This document shows positions 9,708 through 19,982 of a stretch of 64,000 nt of DNA, in pieces. Location: contig NC_053118.1 of the NCBI RefSeq assembly GCF_010015445.1, forward strand, positions 9,598,907 through 9,662,906, read 5' to 3'. Under the pieces are notes generated by a model. That model was not told where the DNA came from. It ran no database searches and saw only the letters and a program-made list of their open reading frames with translations. Position numbers and translations under genes: made by a program. Position 1 is the first letter of the stretch, and every line of letters begins with the position of its first letter. This DNA comes from Perca fluviatilis (lineage: Eukaryota; Chordata; Actinopteri; Perciformes; Percidae).

Positions 9708-10283
9708 CAACCCGTTCTCATTCCGAACTCGTAAAATAAGTACGTTTGGGCAGTGTCCTTCAGCGTCTGATGCGACGAAAAAGGCACCCTTCGGCGTATT
9801 TGTGTAACGTACTGGGGAGAGCCGCAGTTGGATGAGATTTAGTGAGTTGTATGTAAGGACGGTGGTTGGGGTGGCGGATGGGTAAAACACCGGACTTTCA
9901 CTCAGGAGACTCGGGTTCGCGCCCCCCGTGTGGCGTTTTGTTTCCTCGTCTCCGGCGTGTGTTTCCCTGCTTTTGAGGCGTCCTTTCCCCGTTGTTTTTC
10001 TTTTGTTTCCCCCGTCTATGGCGTTTTGTTTCCCCCGTCTACGGCGTGTGTTTCCCGGCTTTTGAGGCGTCCTTTCCCCGTTGTTTTCTCATAAACCCAA
10101 CCTCCGCGATTCCGTTCACCCGTCCCGACCAAGCGCGTCAAAAGGGACGAAAAAGGGACGGAAATAGTGGCGACCAAGCACGTTTTCATGAGACGCTAAA
10201 GGAGACTTTTAACGTCAAATAAGAACGAGAAAGGCTCCTAACCGAACGTCCTTATTTTACGAGTTGGGTGTGAGAATGTGTTG
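9708..10283. mobile_element. CARYCYGGTCTCA-ended element, copy A
   Basis: Left terminus CAACCCGTTCTCATTC and right terminus (reverse complement) CAACACATTCTCACAC, followed inward by the inverted pair CTCGTAAAATAAGTACG / CTCGTAAAATAAGGACG. The flanks GTCTGCC and GTCTAAC could be a worn 7-8-bp target duplication. The internal core at 9864-9935 is tRNA-like (TGGCGGATGGGTAAAACAC, then GGTTCGCGCCC) and is shared with copies B and C. The arm sequence is not shared. No coding content. Inserted inside the hAT-like element 8577-10853. Confidence 0.7.
9864..9935 (+). other. tRNA-like core of copy A
   Basis: GGTTGGGGTGGCGGATGGGT resembles a pol III A box and CGGGTTCGCGCCC a B box, about 40 bases apart. 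The match is approximate and I cannot draw a convincing complete cloverleaf. It may be a tRNA relic or a chance resemblance within a conserved transposon core. Confidence 0.4.
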
Positions 10284-10318
10284 GTCTAACTTCCGACTTT
10301 TCCGGGGTTTTTTTTGTA

Positions 10319-10319
10319 G

Positions 10320-10366
<47 letters not shown>

Positions 10367-10375
10367 TATACACAC

Positions 10376-10420
<45 letters not shown>

Positions 10421-10529
10421 TATATATGTATGTATATATATGTGTATATATATATATATATATGTGTAGTATATATATATATGTGTGTATATATATATAT
10501 GTGTATATATATATATGTATATATATACA

Positions 10530-10609
<80 letters not shown>

Positions 10610-10637
10610 TATATGTGTGTATGTGTATATATATATG

Positions 10638-10694
<57 letters not shown>

Positions 10695-10731
10695 ATATAT
10701 ATATATACACATAATATATATATATATAATT
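10319..10731. repeat. long compound (TA)n/(TG)n/(CA)n array
   Basis: About 410 bp of alternating purine-pyrimidine sequence. TA runs are interrupted by TGTG and CATA blocks. Several overlapping frames of Tyr-Ile-Cys-Val repeats on both strands are translation artefacts. Such DNA readily adopts cruciform or Z-form structure. Confidence 0.95.
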
Positions 10732-10965
10732 TGTTGCATCTAAATATGAATGAGGATAAATCGAATTGTTATTGTTCTTATTATTATTTAGGGAGCTTAG
10801 GAACATTTTAGGGTAGCTTCAGCCCCCCTAAAATAAGCCTAACGATGTCCCTGCTTCTACTCCTTCTCTTCACGAACTTACCCATCTATGATTCTTCCAT
10901 TTAGACAAAGCTTATCCTCGCCTCATCCTCACCTTCTTATTTTTATGTATTTTTATGTATTGTAG

Positions 10966-11138
10966 GTACCCCTTCTCACATTCCTCCCGAGTGGTACAGT
11001 GGTTGTATCTACAGGCCCGGCCCCACCACAGTGTGGCAGCTGGGATTGGTCATGTTTGAAACGCTCCACGAAGTTGCATTTGAGACCACAGAGTTCCTCA
11101 GAAACAAGCTGAGAATCAGCGAAAACCTGTCCAAAAAT
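10966..11138 (+). pseudogene. PIM-like exon: APE to helix F-G region
   Basis: The exon follows TTTTTATGTATTGTAG. The translation GTPSHIPPEWYSGCIYRPGP followed by TTVWQLGLVMFETLHEVAFE is the PIM substrate-binding/APE region (PPE) and the TVWxLG helix F motif. It continues FLRNKLRISENLSK. No clear GT donor follows, and the frame runs on into A-rich intron sequence. Confidence 0.8.
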
Positions 11139-11250
11139 AAGAAAAACATACGCAACCATGTCAGCAGGCACAAATCTGTTCATTTTAGTTCACATGTGAT
11201 GGATCACTGTACCCGTCACCGTCATCTTTCTTCTTCTTCTTTCTCTCCAG

Positions 11251-11303
11251 ACTGCCAGGATCTCTTGAGAATGTGTTTGACCATAGAGCTGCTGCTAATA
11301 TAG
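11251..11303 (+). pseudogene. PIM-like terminal exon, truncated
   Basis: The polypyrimidine acceptor TTCTTCTTTCTCTCCAG precedes DCQDLLRMCLTI, the conserved kinase subdomain XI start. The DPxxRPxxxxL continuation expected in PIM is replaced by ELLLI and a stop, so the last part of the C-lobe is gone. Confidence 0.75.
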
Positions 11304-11726
11304 GCTGTGAGAGCCTAATTAGCTATTATGTGATATAATAGTCTAAATCAGAGCCATGGAAATTAACTGCAATTAAAATCAAAACCCAATGAATTCATAT
11401 TTTTATCATACTCATCTAATTGCATTTTAAGTTAAACAATAAAAAAAAGAGTGACATTAACAAAACAAAAATGGATAAGACACAGGAAAACATAAAGGCA
11501 GCCACGAAACCGACACGCAACAGAAACGCCACTCTCACGCCACGCAGGCAGTGTGTATTAGTGCATTAGTATGTATGAAATGTGTGAAGTGTTTCAAACG
11601 TGTTCAGAAAACTCTCAAAATCAATCAACTCTAAAACTAAAAAATAGAGGTAATGTGAGCAATTTGTGAAAAGCCCGGCAGCTTCATTTTGTACCAGGAA
11701 GAGTGAGATGGTTTTGAGACTTAAAA
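11304..11726. other. no feature recognised
   Basis: AT-rich sequence after the PIM pseudogene. No open frame or repeat that I recognise. Confidence 0.3.
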
Positions 11727-11727
11727 C

Positions 11728-11838
11728 CAGCGGTGGAGGAAGTATTCAGATCCTTTACTTAAGTAACAGTAGGCTACTACTAGGCTACTAATACTACACA
11801 GTAAAAACTACTCTGTTACAGTAAAGGTCCTACAAAAC
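11728..11838 (+). repeat. hAT-type MITE, left-end fragment
   Basis: CAGCGGTGGAGGAAGTATTC then AGATCCTTTACTTAAGTAAC is the left end of a very common fish MITE whose right end (TTATTTTCCACCACTGC) appears separately at 25187-25306. Only about 110 bp is present here. Confidence 0.55.
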
Positions 11839-12149
11839 AGGGGGCCTGGGGGTCCTCTGCCGGAAAAGTGTTTTTGATTTGAATCCCATTTCCTTCATTT
11901 CTACATACATTTATAGGGACACAGAATCCAGGAAATAATTAAATTGACCATATTGAAATTATGCCAGAAAGAATAGTACTAAACTATGTATAGGAAAAAG
12001 ATGTCTTACTTTCTTTATTGCTTAAAATAGTGGCCAATCACCGAGATTTATAAATAAAATACTATCAAACTAATTTGAAAGTGTGTGTGGGGGGGCGGGG
12101 GGTGGGGAGACACAAACAGGATTTTAAAAAGGGGGGCAGTGGAGATTAC

Positions 12150-12498
12150 GCCCTAGCCTACAATAATGTATAGGGTGGCCTAAAGCCTTTATACATACTG
12201 TACGCTCCTTTTTTGCATAGAATGCTAAGCTATTAAAATTATAATTTTTGGCAGGATTTTATAAATCATCTTTTAATTTTAAACATACACAGTGAATCCT
12301 TAACTGTATCTATGGATGGCTACCTTAGTGACTACCATATAGTCCAGCTAGCCTATCATCAGTGGGGATTTACAGTATAGTTGCTAATAATATGTTGGAT
12401 TCATTTTAATTTTTGTAAAAAACTTTAAATACTTTTAAATTATTTGGAGATCCCTGCAGTGACTATGAGGATCCCCACGGGTCCCGAACCCCCTTGTC
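12150..12498 (+). mobile_element. hAT MITE, truncated second copy of 26825-27263
   Basis: Shares with 26825-27263 the segments AAAGCCTTTATACATA, TTTTATAAATCATCTTTTAA, GATGGCTACCTTAGTGACTA and CCTATCATCAGTGGGGATTT, and a GGGTCCC end. The left terminus is missing, and the right end is cut at about 12498, where an L1 3' end begins. Confidence 0.75.
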
Positions 12499-13176
12499 TT
12501 TCTTTGGTGAAAGACGCACCAAACTGTTGGAAATGTAAGACAGAGGCCAATTACTTCATGTCCTATGGTCCTGTGACAAAGTCCAGTCCAATTTTGGACT
12601 GGGATACAGTACATGATAACTTATGTCAGACTGCAGAGATCCAGGTTCCATTCAGCCCAAGGTTATTTGTTCTGGGAGATGGGTTAGTCCTAAGCGGGAT
12701 GGATAAACCTATAAGAAGCTGGGTCCAGACTAGTTTAATGATAGCCAGACATATTATTTAGAGGATGAAAGACTGAAGGGGTGCCATCAATCCAGGAGTG
12801 GGCTTGTGAGATGGCTAGGGTTGCGGTGTTTGAAAAAAAATCATATAAACGGTTTGCCAGATTGGATGTCTACACTAGAACATGGGGAAAGTACCTGAGA
12901 TTTCTGGAGGGCTCCTAAGAAGCCTGTGCTTAGGAGAGACTTGTATGATGGGCTTATGGTTTTGTCATTTATACATATGTGTATTTGGTTTGTGGTTTAT
13001 TCTCTACTTTGTTATTTTGTTGAATGGTGTTGAATATTGTAGTTACTGTGTCATCTTTTCTTGATTTTTGTCTGGGTGGCTGGGTGGTTGGTGATGATGA
13101 AGGGGGGGGTATATTCATGTTGCAAATTGTATGTTCTGTATGTTGTTTAAAATATAAAAATTGTTATTCACAAAAA
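12499..13176 (+). pseudogene. L1-type LINE 3' end (ORF2 C-terminus and tail)
   Basis: The frame encodes DAPNCWKCKTE (the Cys-rich C-terminal motif of L1 ORF2), then DNLCQTAEIQVPFSPRLFVL and MDKPIRSWVQTSLMIARHII. After a stop at 12761, further frames hold decayed remnants (CGVxKK, MGKVP). The 3' sequence ends at about 13176 in AAAAATTGTTATTCACAAAA, like the tail of fish L1 elements. It is 5'-truncated, as is usual for L1. This is probably the same clade as the endonuclease fragment at 6798-7012, but a separate insertion. Confidence 0.75.
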
Positions 13177-13564
13177 AGAAAACAGCTGAAGGAGCATTCT
13201 CATATATAGACCTGTTTTTTTTTTTTTTCATTATAGGCTATTTATTTTAGATACATGTTTATGTATGTGTTGCAGCTGTTTATTTTTAAACAGGAAAGGA
13301 AATCCTGTCTTCACATTTTACTTTGATCACAGTCATACTCGTACCATCTCACGTGACTTTGACTTACAACTGAACATTTAGCCTAGTTAGTTGAAAAACT
13401 AGTTAGTTGATATATACTGTGTATCGCCACTCAATTCAGTTTAAAATTAGATTTTCTGGTCCATTTATGGCTTCTTGTCACAGACAATGGACCTACTACT
13501 TTGTTGTGATATTTGTCGTTAACAAGGTTTACCCTTCAAATGTCAATTTTCATTTTTCTTTTTT
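13177..13564. other. no feature recognised
   Basis: AT-rich, T13 run near 13220. No gene or known repeat seen. Confidence 0.3.
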
Positions 13565-13718
13565 TTAAGATTTTTTTATGGCATTTTTAGGCCGTTATTG
13601 ACAGGACAGTTGAAGAAATAAAAAGAGAGTGGTGGAATGACAGCAAAGGGCCACATGTCGGAGTCGAACCCACAGCCCGCTGCATCGAGGAGTAAACCTC
13701 TCTCTCTCTCTCTCTCTA

Positions 13719-13785
<67 letters not shown>

Positions 13786-13822
13786 GCACCTGTTCTACCA
13801 ACTGAGCTATCCAGGTGCCCAC
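13565..13822 (-). mobile_element. tRNA-derived SINE with microsatellite between A and B boxes
   Basis: On the minus strand it starts GGGCACCTGGATAGCTCAGT, a tRNA-like 5' end with A box TAGCTCAGTTGGT (13797-13809). The B box region GTGGGTTCGACTCC lies at about 13660-13673, followed by GGCCCTTTGCTGTCATTCC and a tail with GCCTAAAAATGCC. The sibling at 39064-39251 has the two boxes about 47 bp apart. Here about 124 bp separates them because of an (AT)n plus (CT)n expansion at 13697-13783. The expansion would be expected to weaken TFIIIC binding. Confidence 0.75.
13697..13783. repeat. (CT)n(AT)n microsatellite inside the SINE
   Basis: About 20 bp of CT repeats followed by about 65 bp of AT repeats, in the position of the SINE's short ATATATGGGC segment. 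Frames over it are Tyr-Ile repeats. Confidence 0.9.
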
Positions 13823-15439
13823 CCAAAAGCTTTTATGTTTACTCCTGCCCTAAGAAACTAATCACTGCAGTTTACAGTAGACCTAGTCTGAATTTCTTTA
13901 GAAAAATCTATACTGACACTTGTAACTTTCCTGCATTATATATTCATAAAAGCCAAAACTAATTAGCCCTAAAGACAAGACAGTGTTTGTATATCTCAAA
14001 TATCAGTTTGACTTCCCATAATAAATACAGCAGCTGATACTAGCTGTGGTATTTCTACCTGCCAACTCATGAAGGGAACACTGAATAATCCTAAAAATAT
14101 AGGAATGTTAATGTGCAAGCAAATGTATTTTAATGAGTCACACATGTGACAGTTTGAGTGTGTTGGGAGACTGTGATGCCTGTTGCCATGGTTTCAGGTC
14201 TGACAGCATGGTGATTTGGAGGTAGTGGGTGTGAATGGAGCCTGGCTGGAGTCTTGCATCACAGGAAGGTGCTTGGCATTTGAAGGGCAAGAATAATTCA
14301 GGCTACATGAGTCGAGATTGGAAATCTAAGAGACTGTGAACATAACCGTCCATCATGGTGTCAAAACTGGCTAGCTAAGTGTTGTTCGACTGGATTTTAT
14401 CAGTTTTTTGTTTATCATTTTGTGGAGTGATAGCTGAAATGACTAAAAGAGAGATATATTTTTATTATTAAATGTTCTGTAACTGTAGTATGGATATCAG
14501 TTAAGTGTGTATGTTAGAATATTGCCTTTACTACAGTAAATTATCAAATAAATACCAGTATTCATATAATTACTGAATCTCTAATAAATCCATGTTAACA
14601 AACGTTGAGGATGAGTGGAATCCACTGTGCAATAATGGGTCATGTGAATTCAGCATACAGTAATGTACATTAAGTACGTTTACATGCACACTATTATTCT
14701 GAATATGACAATATTCCGAATTTGATACAGGTCATGTTAAAAGTATATTCCGTTTAGATATTCCAAATAAGGTTTTTTTAATTGAATTTATGAATTTATC
14801 AAAAAGACGTGGGATATGCCTGTATTATGCGGGTTTTAGAAGCATTCTTAGGACAGGTATACAGTGCATTTGGAATATGGAATATATATTCTCAATCAGA
14901 GTTTTTAACGCAGTCTGCATCAGTTTATGGCCTCTTGCCGACACCAAACCACTTTTCAAGTTTCACTATAGCAGACTAATTTCGTCTTAATCGTTTGGTG
15001 TAAGGTGGTCATAAAACTCAGTCCGAGTCAGTCTGTTTCCCGTCTTCAAAAATCAAAACGTATTTGATATTATCGTAAGTTTTTAGTCTTGGTAGTAAAG
15101 TTAAATCATGTGAACAGTGTCAAAACAAATGGGTGCTCTCCCTCCAGCAACAAACAGGAAGCAGGAAATGGCTAGAGCCAGTGTTGTTTATAGCTAAACG
15201 CTAAAGAAGCAGGACCTCCGGTACTGCCGCCATTCATCTGCATGTACGGCAGAACAGAAAATCTGCCAGCGGTAGCTTGCTAGGTTGGTTAAATTTTTCT
15301 AAACTAATGTAGTTCTAGTCTTGCAATTTGTTGTCTATATTGACAACGATTAATTTACGGGATTGTTGTGGTGCCGCCGGAAGATCTGCTGGATGTTCCC
15401 GATTTTTGGCCGGATGTCCCTTATCTTCCGCTTTCTTTA
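13823..15439. other. no gene recognised; possible decayed MITE near 14675
   Basis: Nothing convincing as coding. At about 14675 AAGTACGTTTACATGCACAC followed by ATTCCGAAT repeats resembles the end of a fish hAT-like MITE, but no partner end is clear. 15190-15440 is moderately GC-rich sequence that probably belongs to the repeat that follows. Confidence 0.3.
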
Positions 15440-15765
15440 TGTTGGCATTTTAAACTCTGGTGGATTTCTGAGGAGTATGGTTAACTGCTCCTCAGATCTC
15501 TGCAGGGTAAATCCAGACAGCTAGCTAAACTACCTGTCCAATCGAAGTTTTCTGTTGCACAACTAAAACTACTTTTGAACGTACATGTTCCACCGAAATA
15601 AGTTCCTTCCCGAGGCTATTTTGCAGCGCCACCATTATTGCTATTGTGACTGGTTTAAAGAAATGCCAATAAACCAGAGCATGTTTTTCTCCTATCCCGG
15701 AATGCTGTGTGGACTAGCCAGACCTTCCACCGCAGCGCTGTGGAGGAAGGCCTGGCAATGTGAGA
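15440..15765. repeat. common fish dispersed repeat (GGTGGATTTCTGAGGAG family)
   Basis: It contains GGTGGATTTCTGAGGAGTAT, CAGGGTAAATCCAGACAGCT, TGCCAATAAACCAGAGCA and ends GGAAGGCCTGGCAATGTGAG. I recognise these segments as a high-copy fish repeat, probably a non-autonomous DNA element. The overlapping open frame is not a host gene. Confidence 0.55.
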
Positions 15766-17016
15766 CTCCCTGCAAGATCCCCAGTCTTAAAGGCCCATGA
15801 CATGGTCAAGAAGAAGTCTGCAAGGTAGCACACATGTTTGTTAACATTGCAGGATTTAAAATGTTCAAAAATAATCTTACAATCAAACTCCATAGTGCAC
15901 TAGGTTATAGGTCACATGGTTTAGGTCAAAATGCTTGGTTAGAGTTAGGAAATTGCAGCAGGGGTTTTGCAGTTATGTAGTGAACTCAGTCAAAACCAGG
16001 TATATAACTCTGTACATGGCTGCAGTCTTATTCCCAGTTTAACATTGCTGGTTGCTTGGCATCCTGATAAATTTGCATGCCTTTTTATATCGCTGCTACC
16101 TCCATCACTCATCTTCTCCACAGCTTTGATCTGTTTGATCTGACTTTTACTATATACATCATTACAAACACAACTTGTAATAGAATGCATTCCTCCTTTC
16201 TTGCTATGATCATTCTCTCCACTGTAATTATTTAATCCAGTTAACACAGCAGTGAAGACCAACTCCTATTATGAGCCTCATTGATCTGAGGAGGAGACAA
16301 TATGCAATGGATTGCAGATGGCGTATACTGTCTATTCAAATAAAGGCACCGCTACTCTGCTGCGAACACATTAGTCTGCACAGTTAGGTAACATTTGTAC
16401 AGCAGGAGCTGGAACACCCTGTGACAGTAAAGGACTCGTTTCTACGTTTCGGATCAAATGGTAATTAACTGCATTCATTCCTGATGCTGTATTGCACGCT
16501 GTATTTACTGAGTTAGCGTTACGGGGAGGTCATACAGTCACGATGAATCTTTTGCTCAGACAGAAAATCATTCATTTACAATAACAGAATAAGTTACAGA
16601 TGCATCGTTGCATTTCAAGTGTAGCATACGGTAACTTAGCCTACTTTGGATGTCTCGTGAGCTAAACGGGGTAACGTTAACACTGAGCCAAAGCATTAAG
16701 AGATTGTTGTAGCAACCAACATACTAATAACTTCGATTCATAAAGCGCATTTCATGAAACCCACGGACGCTTTTACACAAGTAACATTACAGGGGGACAA
16801 GGAAAAAGAAAATAGCAGGCCAACACAAACACGAACTAAAAGGAATAAAACGTCTGCCCTAAATGGAAGGGGGGTGTAATTTAATCTAGGCTACTGACGT
16901 ACAACCACATCGCTCAATCTAAAGTTATTTTATGAAAGAAATAGACATATCCAATTCTGAGTGCCAATTCAGGGTCGGTTTTGAATCATTTACAATCCCG
17001 TAATTGTCTCCATCTG
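15766..17016. other. no gene recognised
   Basis: Single-copy-looking sequence by eye. Short minus frame at 15990-16262 has no family resemblance. Confidence 0.3.
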
Positions 17017-17924
17017 TTAAAGTGATGGTTCGGAGTAATTCACCCTTTCGCAACAGACCATGACTCAAGCCAAACACCACTTCCAGAAGAGTTTTTTCTA
17101 ACCTGGGTTAACATTGGGACTAGTTAGTAGTATCAATAATAGCTTAGCGGGCTAACGGACCCACATTTGTATCTCGTAGAATTACCCAACTAATAATGCC
17201 CGAAATGATACCAAACGTCTACAAGTAGTACAAATAGGTTATGCTCTCATAAAACGATGGATTGGAAAGTTTGTAAGTACACCAGAAGTTTATGTAAATA
17301 AGACTTGCCTGCTGGCTTCTGCTCTCTGCTGTTGTTGTTGTTAAAGTAAGACGAGTAGTGCGGGGGGCTACAAATTACTACACCGAAAAGAGATGCAACA
17401 AAAATATTTATTAATTTAACTTTTTTTTTTAAAGTAAGTGCTGTAGTATAACTAGCAGGAGACAAGTAATAATTGAGGTAAGTTTGGAGACATTACCTTA
17501 TTTAATCATTGAATTAATAAATATTTTTGTTGTAACTCTTTTCGGTGTAGTAATTTGTAGACGGCCCTAAGCACTCGTCTAACTGCAGGTAGCAGCAGCA
17601 GCAACAGAGAGCAGAAGCCAGCAGGCAAGTGTTCATAAACTTCTGGTGTACTTACAAACTTTCCAATCCATCGTTTTATGAGAGCATAACCTATTTGTAC
17701 TACTTGTAGATGTTTGGTATCATTTCGGGCATTATTAGTGGGGTAATTTACGAGATACAAACGTGGGTCCATTAGCCCCTGCGCTAAGCTATTCAGCTGA
17801 TAACGCTACTCTAGCTAACTCTCCCAATGTTAGACCCAGGTGAAAAAAGCTTCGGGGGGGGTGTTTGGCTCGAGGTCATGGTGCAAAGGACCCTAGGGTG
17901 AATTACTCCGAACCATCACTTTAA
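17017..17924. mobile_element. fold-back TTAA element with ~400-bp inverted arms
   Basis: TTAA at both outer ends (17017-17020 and 17921-17924). Left arm about 17017-17420 and right arm about 17509-17924 are reverse complements with modest divergence (for example AGTGATGGTTCGGAGTAATT opposite AATTACTCCGAACCATCACT). Only about 88 bp lies between the arms. Non-coding. The TTAA target suggests mobilisation by a piggyBac-type transposase. Long near-complete inverted arms make a strong hairpin. Frames crossing it are accidental. Confidence 0.85.
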
Positions 17925-18659
17925 AAGCCTGACCGAGTGTGACTCGTGTTATCGCCCGTTGTCTTTCACTTTACCTTTTAGCTTTTAGTTGTTTTTTGTT
18001 TACTTTCCTTCTTTCCTGTGATGGACCTGCCCCAGTATCAGTCACAACTACAACAGATAACTTCTAAAATAAAATAAAATAAAATTAGGCCTATAAGAAA
18101 TCTCCTGCTACCTTTTACCTGGCTCAAAAGGCTGGATACGCTAACACAGGCTTTTCCGGTGTTACAAAGTAATCTGTGTGACTGTAGCGCCGTCTACCTG
18201 CAGGTGTTAATATATACAATTGTCTTCGTTTTGTATCACAAAATCTGCAAACAGTTTGAATACATGCAGCTCCATTTGTTGTAGTACTGAACAAATAATC
18301 ATTTAGAATATGGAAATATGATGATTTCAAGGTGTGCAATTTTTTAATTACAAGAAGCGTGATTTTAATCATAGTTAAGATAATTAATGGTATCTTAACA
18401 AGCCGTATAAAGCGCAAGGATCAGTTGTCAACCTCTGATTTCACAAGCTACAATGACAACTGTAGCTGGCAAACTTGCTCAGATGTAGATAATTAATGGT
18501 AATTCTGTAAATTTGGCCAAACAATCAAAAAAGAAACCCTTCTGTTGTTTGGCTGATAAGCGTTTTGCGTGCCAGTGACGGCTTTTCACGGCTGACCAGA
18601 GATGGTTTCATAGAAGAAAACTCTAAGGCTCTGAGGTTCTAAAACACCAACAAAGTGCT
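17925..18659. other. no feature recognised
   Basis: Contains a short (AAAAT)n run near 18066. No gene or repeat identified. Confidence 0.3.
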
Positions 18660-19196
18660 CAGTCTTCCTCAAGGCCCGGGGGCCAAATCTCCCTTGCAAA
18701 TTTTGATCCGGCCCTTCATTTCAATTTAGGTTCACAGCAAATTTTGGCCCGACTAGTTGTGCACCATACCAAAAAAAAAAATCAGGAAACTGTTTTTCAT
18801 ACTGCAATTAAGCGACACTGCCGTGCAGAATTTGACCGATTTGCCGACTTTGAGACTCAGAATTCCCCACAGAAGCAGAGAGTTTTTTAATATTCAGGCT
18901 GTGAAACAGGTTGTTGTGAGTCGGTTGGGTGATAGCTGCTTTTAAAAATGTAGTATTTGTTTTTCATGACTTGCTAAATTGTACGATGGCTAAGAAACTT
19001 TTTTGCTGACTTTTTTAGGGTTTTATGTTGACGAAACTGTATGAGAGAAAGCTATGTGAGACGTGCAATAATACAAAGTTAATAGACTTTTTTTTGTTAA
19101 ATAAAAGCATGTCAATAAACGCAACATGTCTGGCCCTTATTGTGATCGTCATTTCCAGTGTGGCCCTTAGTGAAATTGAGTTTGACACTCCTGTAC
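18660..19196. mobile_element. hAT-type MITE (GTGTCAAACTC family), decayed
   Basis: The right end reads AATTGAGTTTGACACTCCTG, the terminal repeat of a widespread fish MITE (reverse complement CAGGAGTGTCAAACTCAATT). The left part has AAGGCCCGGGGGCCAAATCT, its usual subterminal sequence, but the terminal CAGGGGTGTCAAACT is eroded. No coding content. Confidence 0.55.
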
Positions 19197-19204
19197 TAGA
19201 CCAA

Positions 19205-19572
19205 CGGGGTCAGCCCTATGTTCCCACAGCCCTATGTTCCCACATTTCTAAGAATTTTATTTTCACTGAAAATTAGGCCCTATGTTCCCGCAGCCCTATG
19301 TTCCCACATTTTCCCCAAGATTTTACTTAAAATTAGGCCCTATGTTAGGGTTAGGGTTACATGCCATCTGTAGTCCATTGCTACTGGATAATAGGTTGGG
19401 TGTAATTGGCTACCAAACTGGGAGAAAGGGGGATAAAATCTGATACAAATTTATGAAAAAGGAAACGTGGGAACATAGGGCCTGATTTTGGAGAAAAAAA
19501 AACAAATTTTCAGTGAAAACAAAAAATCTTAGAAATGTGGGAACATAGGGCTGTGGGAACATAGGCACGCTC
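19205..19572. mobile_element. inverted element built from CCCTATGTTCCCACA iterons
   Basis: The motif CCCTATGTTCCCACA (or close) occurs at about 19213, 19229, 19278 and 19293 on the plus strand, and as its reverse complement TGTGGGAACATAGGG at about 19467, 19535 and 19550. The segment TTTCTAAG..TTTCACTGAAAATT on the left matches TTTTCAGTGAAAA..CTTAGAAA on the right, so the arms are inverted repeats. A short TTAGGGTTAGGGTTA run lies between them. Non-coding. Confidence 0.7.
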
Positions 19573-19946
19573 CCATGCCAACAACCTGGGTGATCACCTC
19601 GTCTCAACTTAGACAGGTTGTTGAGTGTAAATGACAGACAGCTGGTGAAAAGAGTTGTTGGAATTTCTCATCAAACTCAAGGTCATCTTACCATTTTTGT
19701 AATCTTAAAACCATGACTTGAACAGATAGTGCTGCAGTTTTGTGGCATGCCCTGTCAGTCGGCTACCAAGGCTCAAGATTTTTGGCTGAACAAAGACATG
19801 AATTTCACTCGTACATAGCTATACCCTGTGTGTCAGTTCAGGACTGAAAAATCTGCCAATTTCTCACCTGTGGGGAAACAGCAAATACGACTAAACAGTC
19901 ACATTTTCCACCGCACTGAAAATCATTAAAACATAATACAGAGCTT

Positions 19947-19948
<2 letters not shown>

Positions 19949-19979
<31 letters not shown>
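19949..19979. repeat. (TA)n microsatellite, left part
   Basis: The TA run broken by the hAT-like element that follows. It resumes at 22696-22746. Confidence 0.9.

Positions 19980-19982
<3 letters not shown>

Larger units (their letters stand above)
8577..10853. mobile_element. hAT-like element with 8-bp target duplication
   Basis: Left end CAGGGACGTCACTAGG and right end ..AACGATGTCCCTG are inverted (CAGGGACRTCR.TAGG). The flanks are TTTCTACT (8569-8576) and CTTCTACT (10854-10861), an 8-bp target duplication with one change, as in the hAT superfamily. Near both ends lies a G/C-run segment (GGGGGGCTTAGCCCCC on the left, CAGCCCCCCTAAAATAAG on the right). The 2.28-kb interior has no transposase frame. 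It contains another element (9708-10283) and a 410-bp TA/TG array. It inserted just downstream of the PIM exon ending near 8555. Confidence 0.75.
6320..11303 (+). pseudogene. PIM-like serine/threonine kinase pseudogene
   Basis: Five separated segments in order match fish PIM kinases. They are an N-terminal basic stretch (6320-6443, ends RKMKRKS), a hinge segment (6553-6706), the catalytic loop and activation segment (8375-8555), the post-APE helices (10966-11138) and the start of the C-terminal lobe (11251-11303). Introns have recognisable acceptors before 8375, 10966 and 11251. The copy is broken in several ways. The glycine loop and VAIK lysine region are absent between 6443 and 6553, where a 47-bp palindrome sits instead. 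The catalytic HRD reads HSD and is followed by an in-frame TAG (8444-8446). DFG reads DFE. The C-lobe stops after CLTI. Active PIM kinases are cytoplasmic/nuclear survival kinases; this copy cannot encode one. Fish genomes carry many PIM-like paralogues, so a pseudogene copy is expected. Confidence 0.85.

Noticed and set aside
10252..10811. Several long open frames on both strands of Tyr/Ile/His/Thr/Cys/Val repeats
   Set aside because: They are translations of the (TA)n/(TG)n array at 10319-10731; no start context, no domain, present in several frames at once.
13565..13822. Possible functional tRNA gene on the minus strand
   Set aside because: A and B boxes are present but 124 bp apart, and the copy has a SINE body and tail; no cloverleaf.
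19340..19360. TTAGGGTTAGGGTTA, telomere-like; also at 27333-27347
   Set aside because: Only two to three units each, located inside dispersed repeats. Not an interstitial telomere tract.
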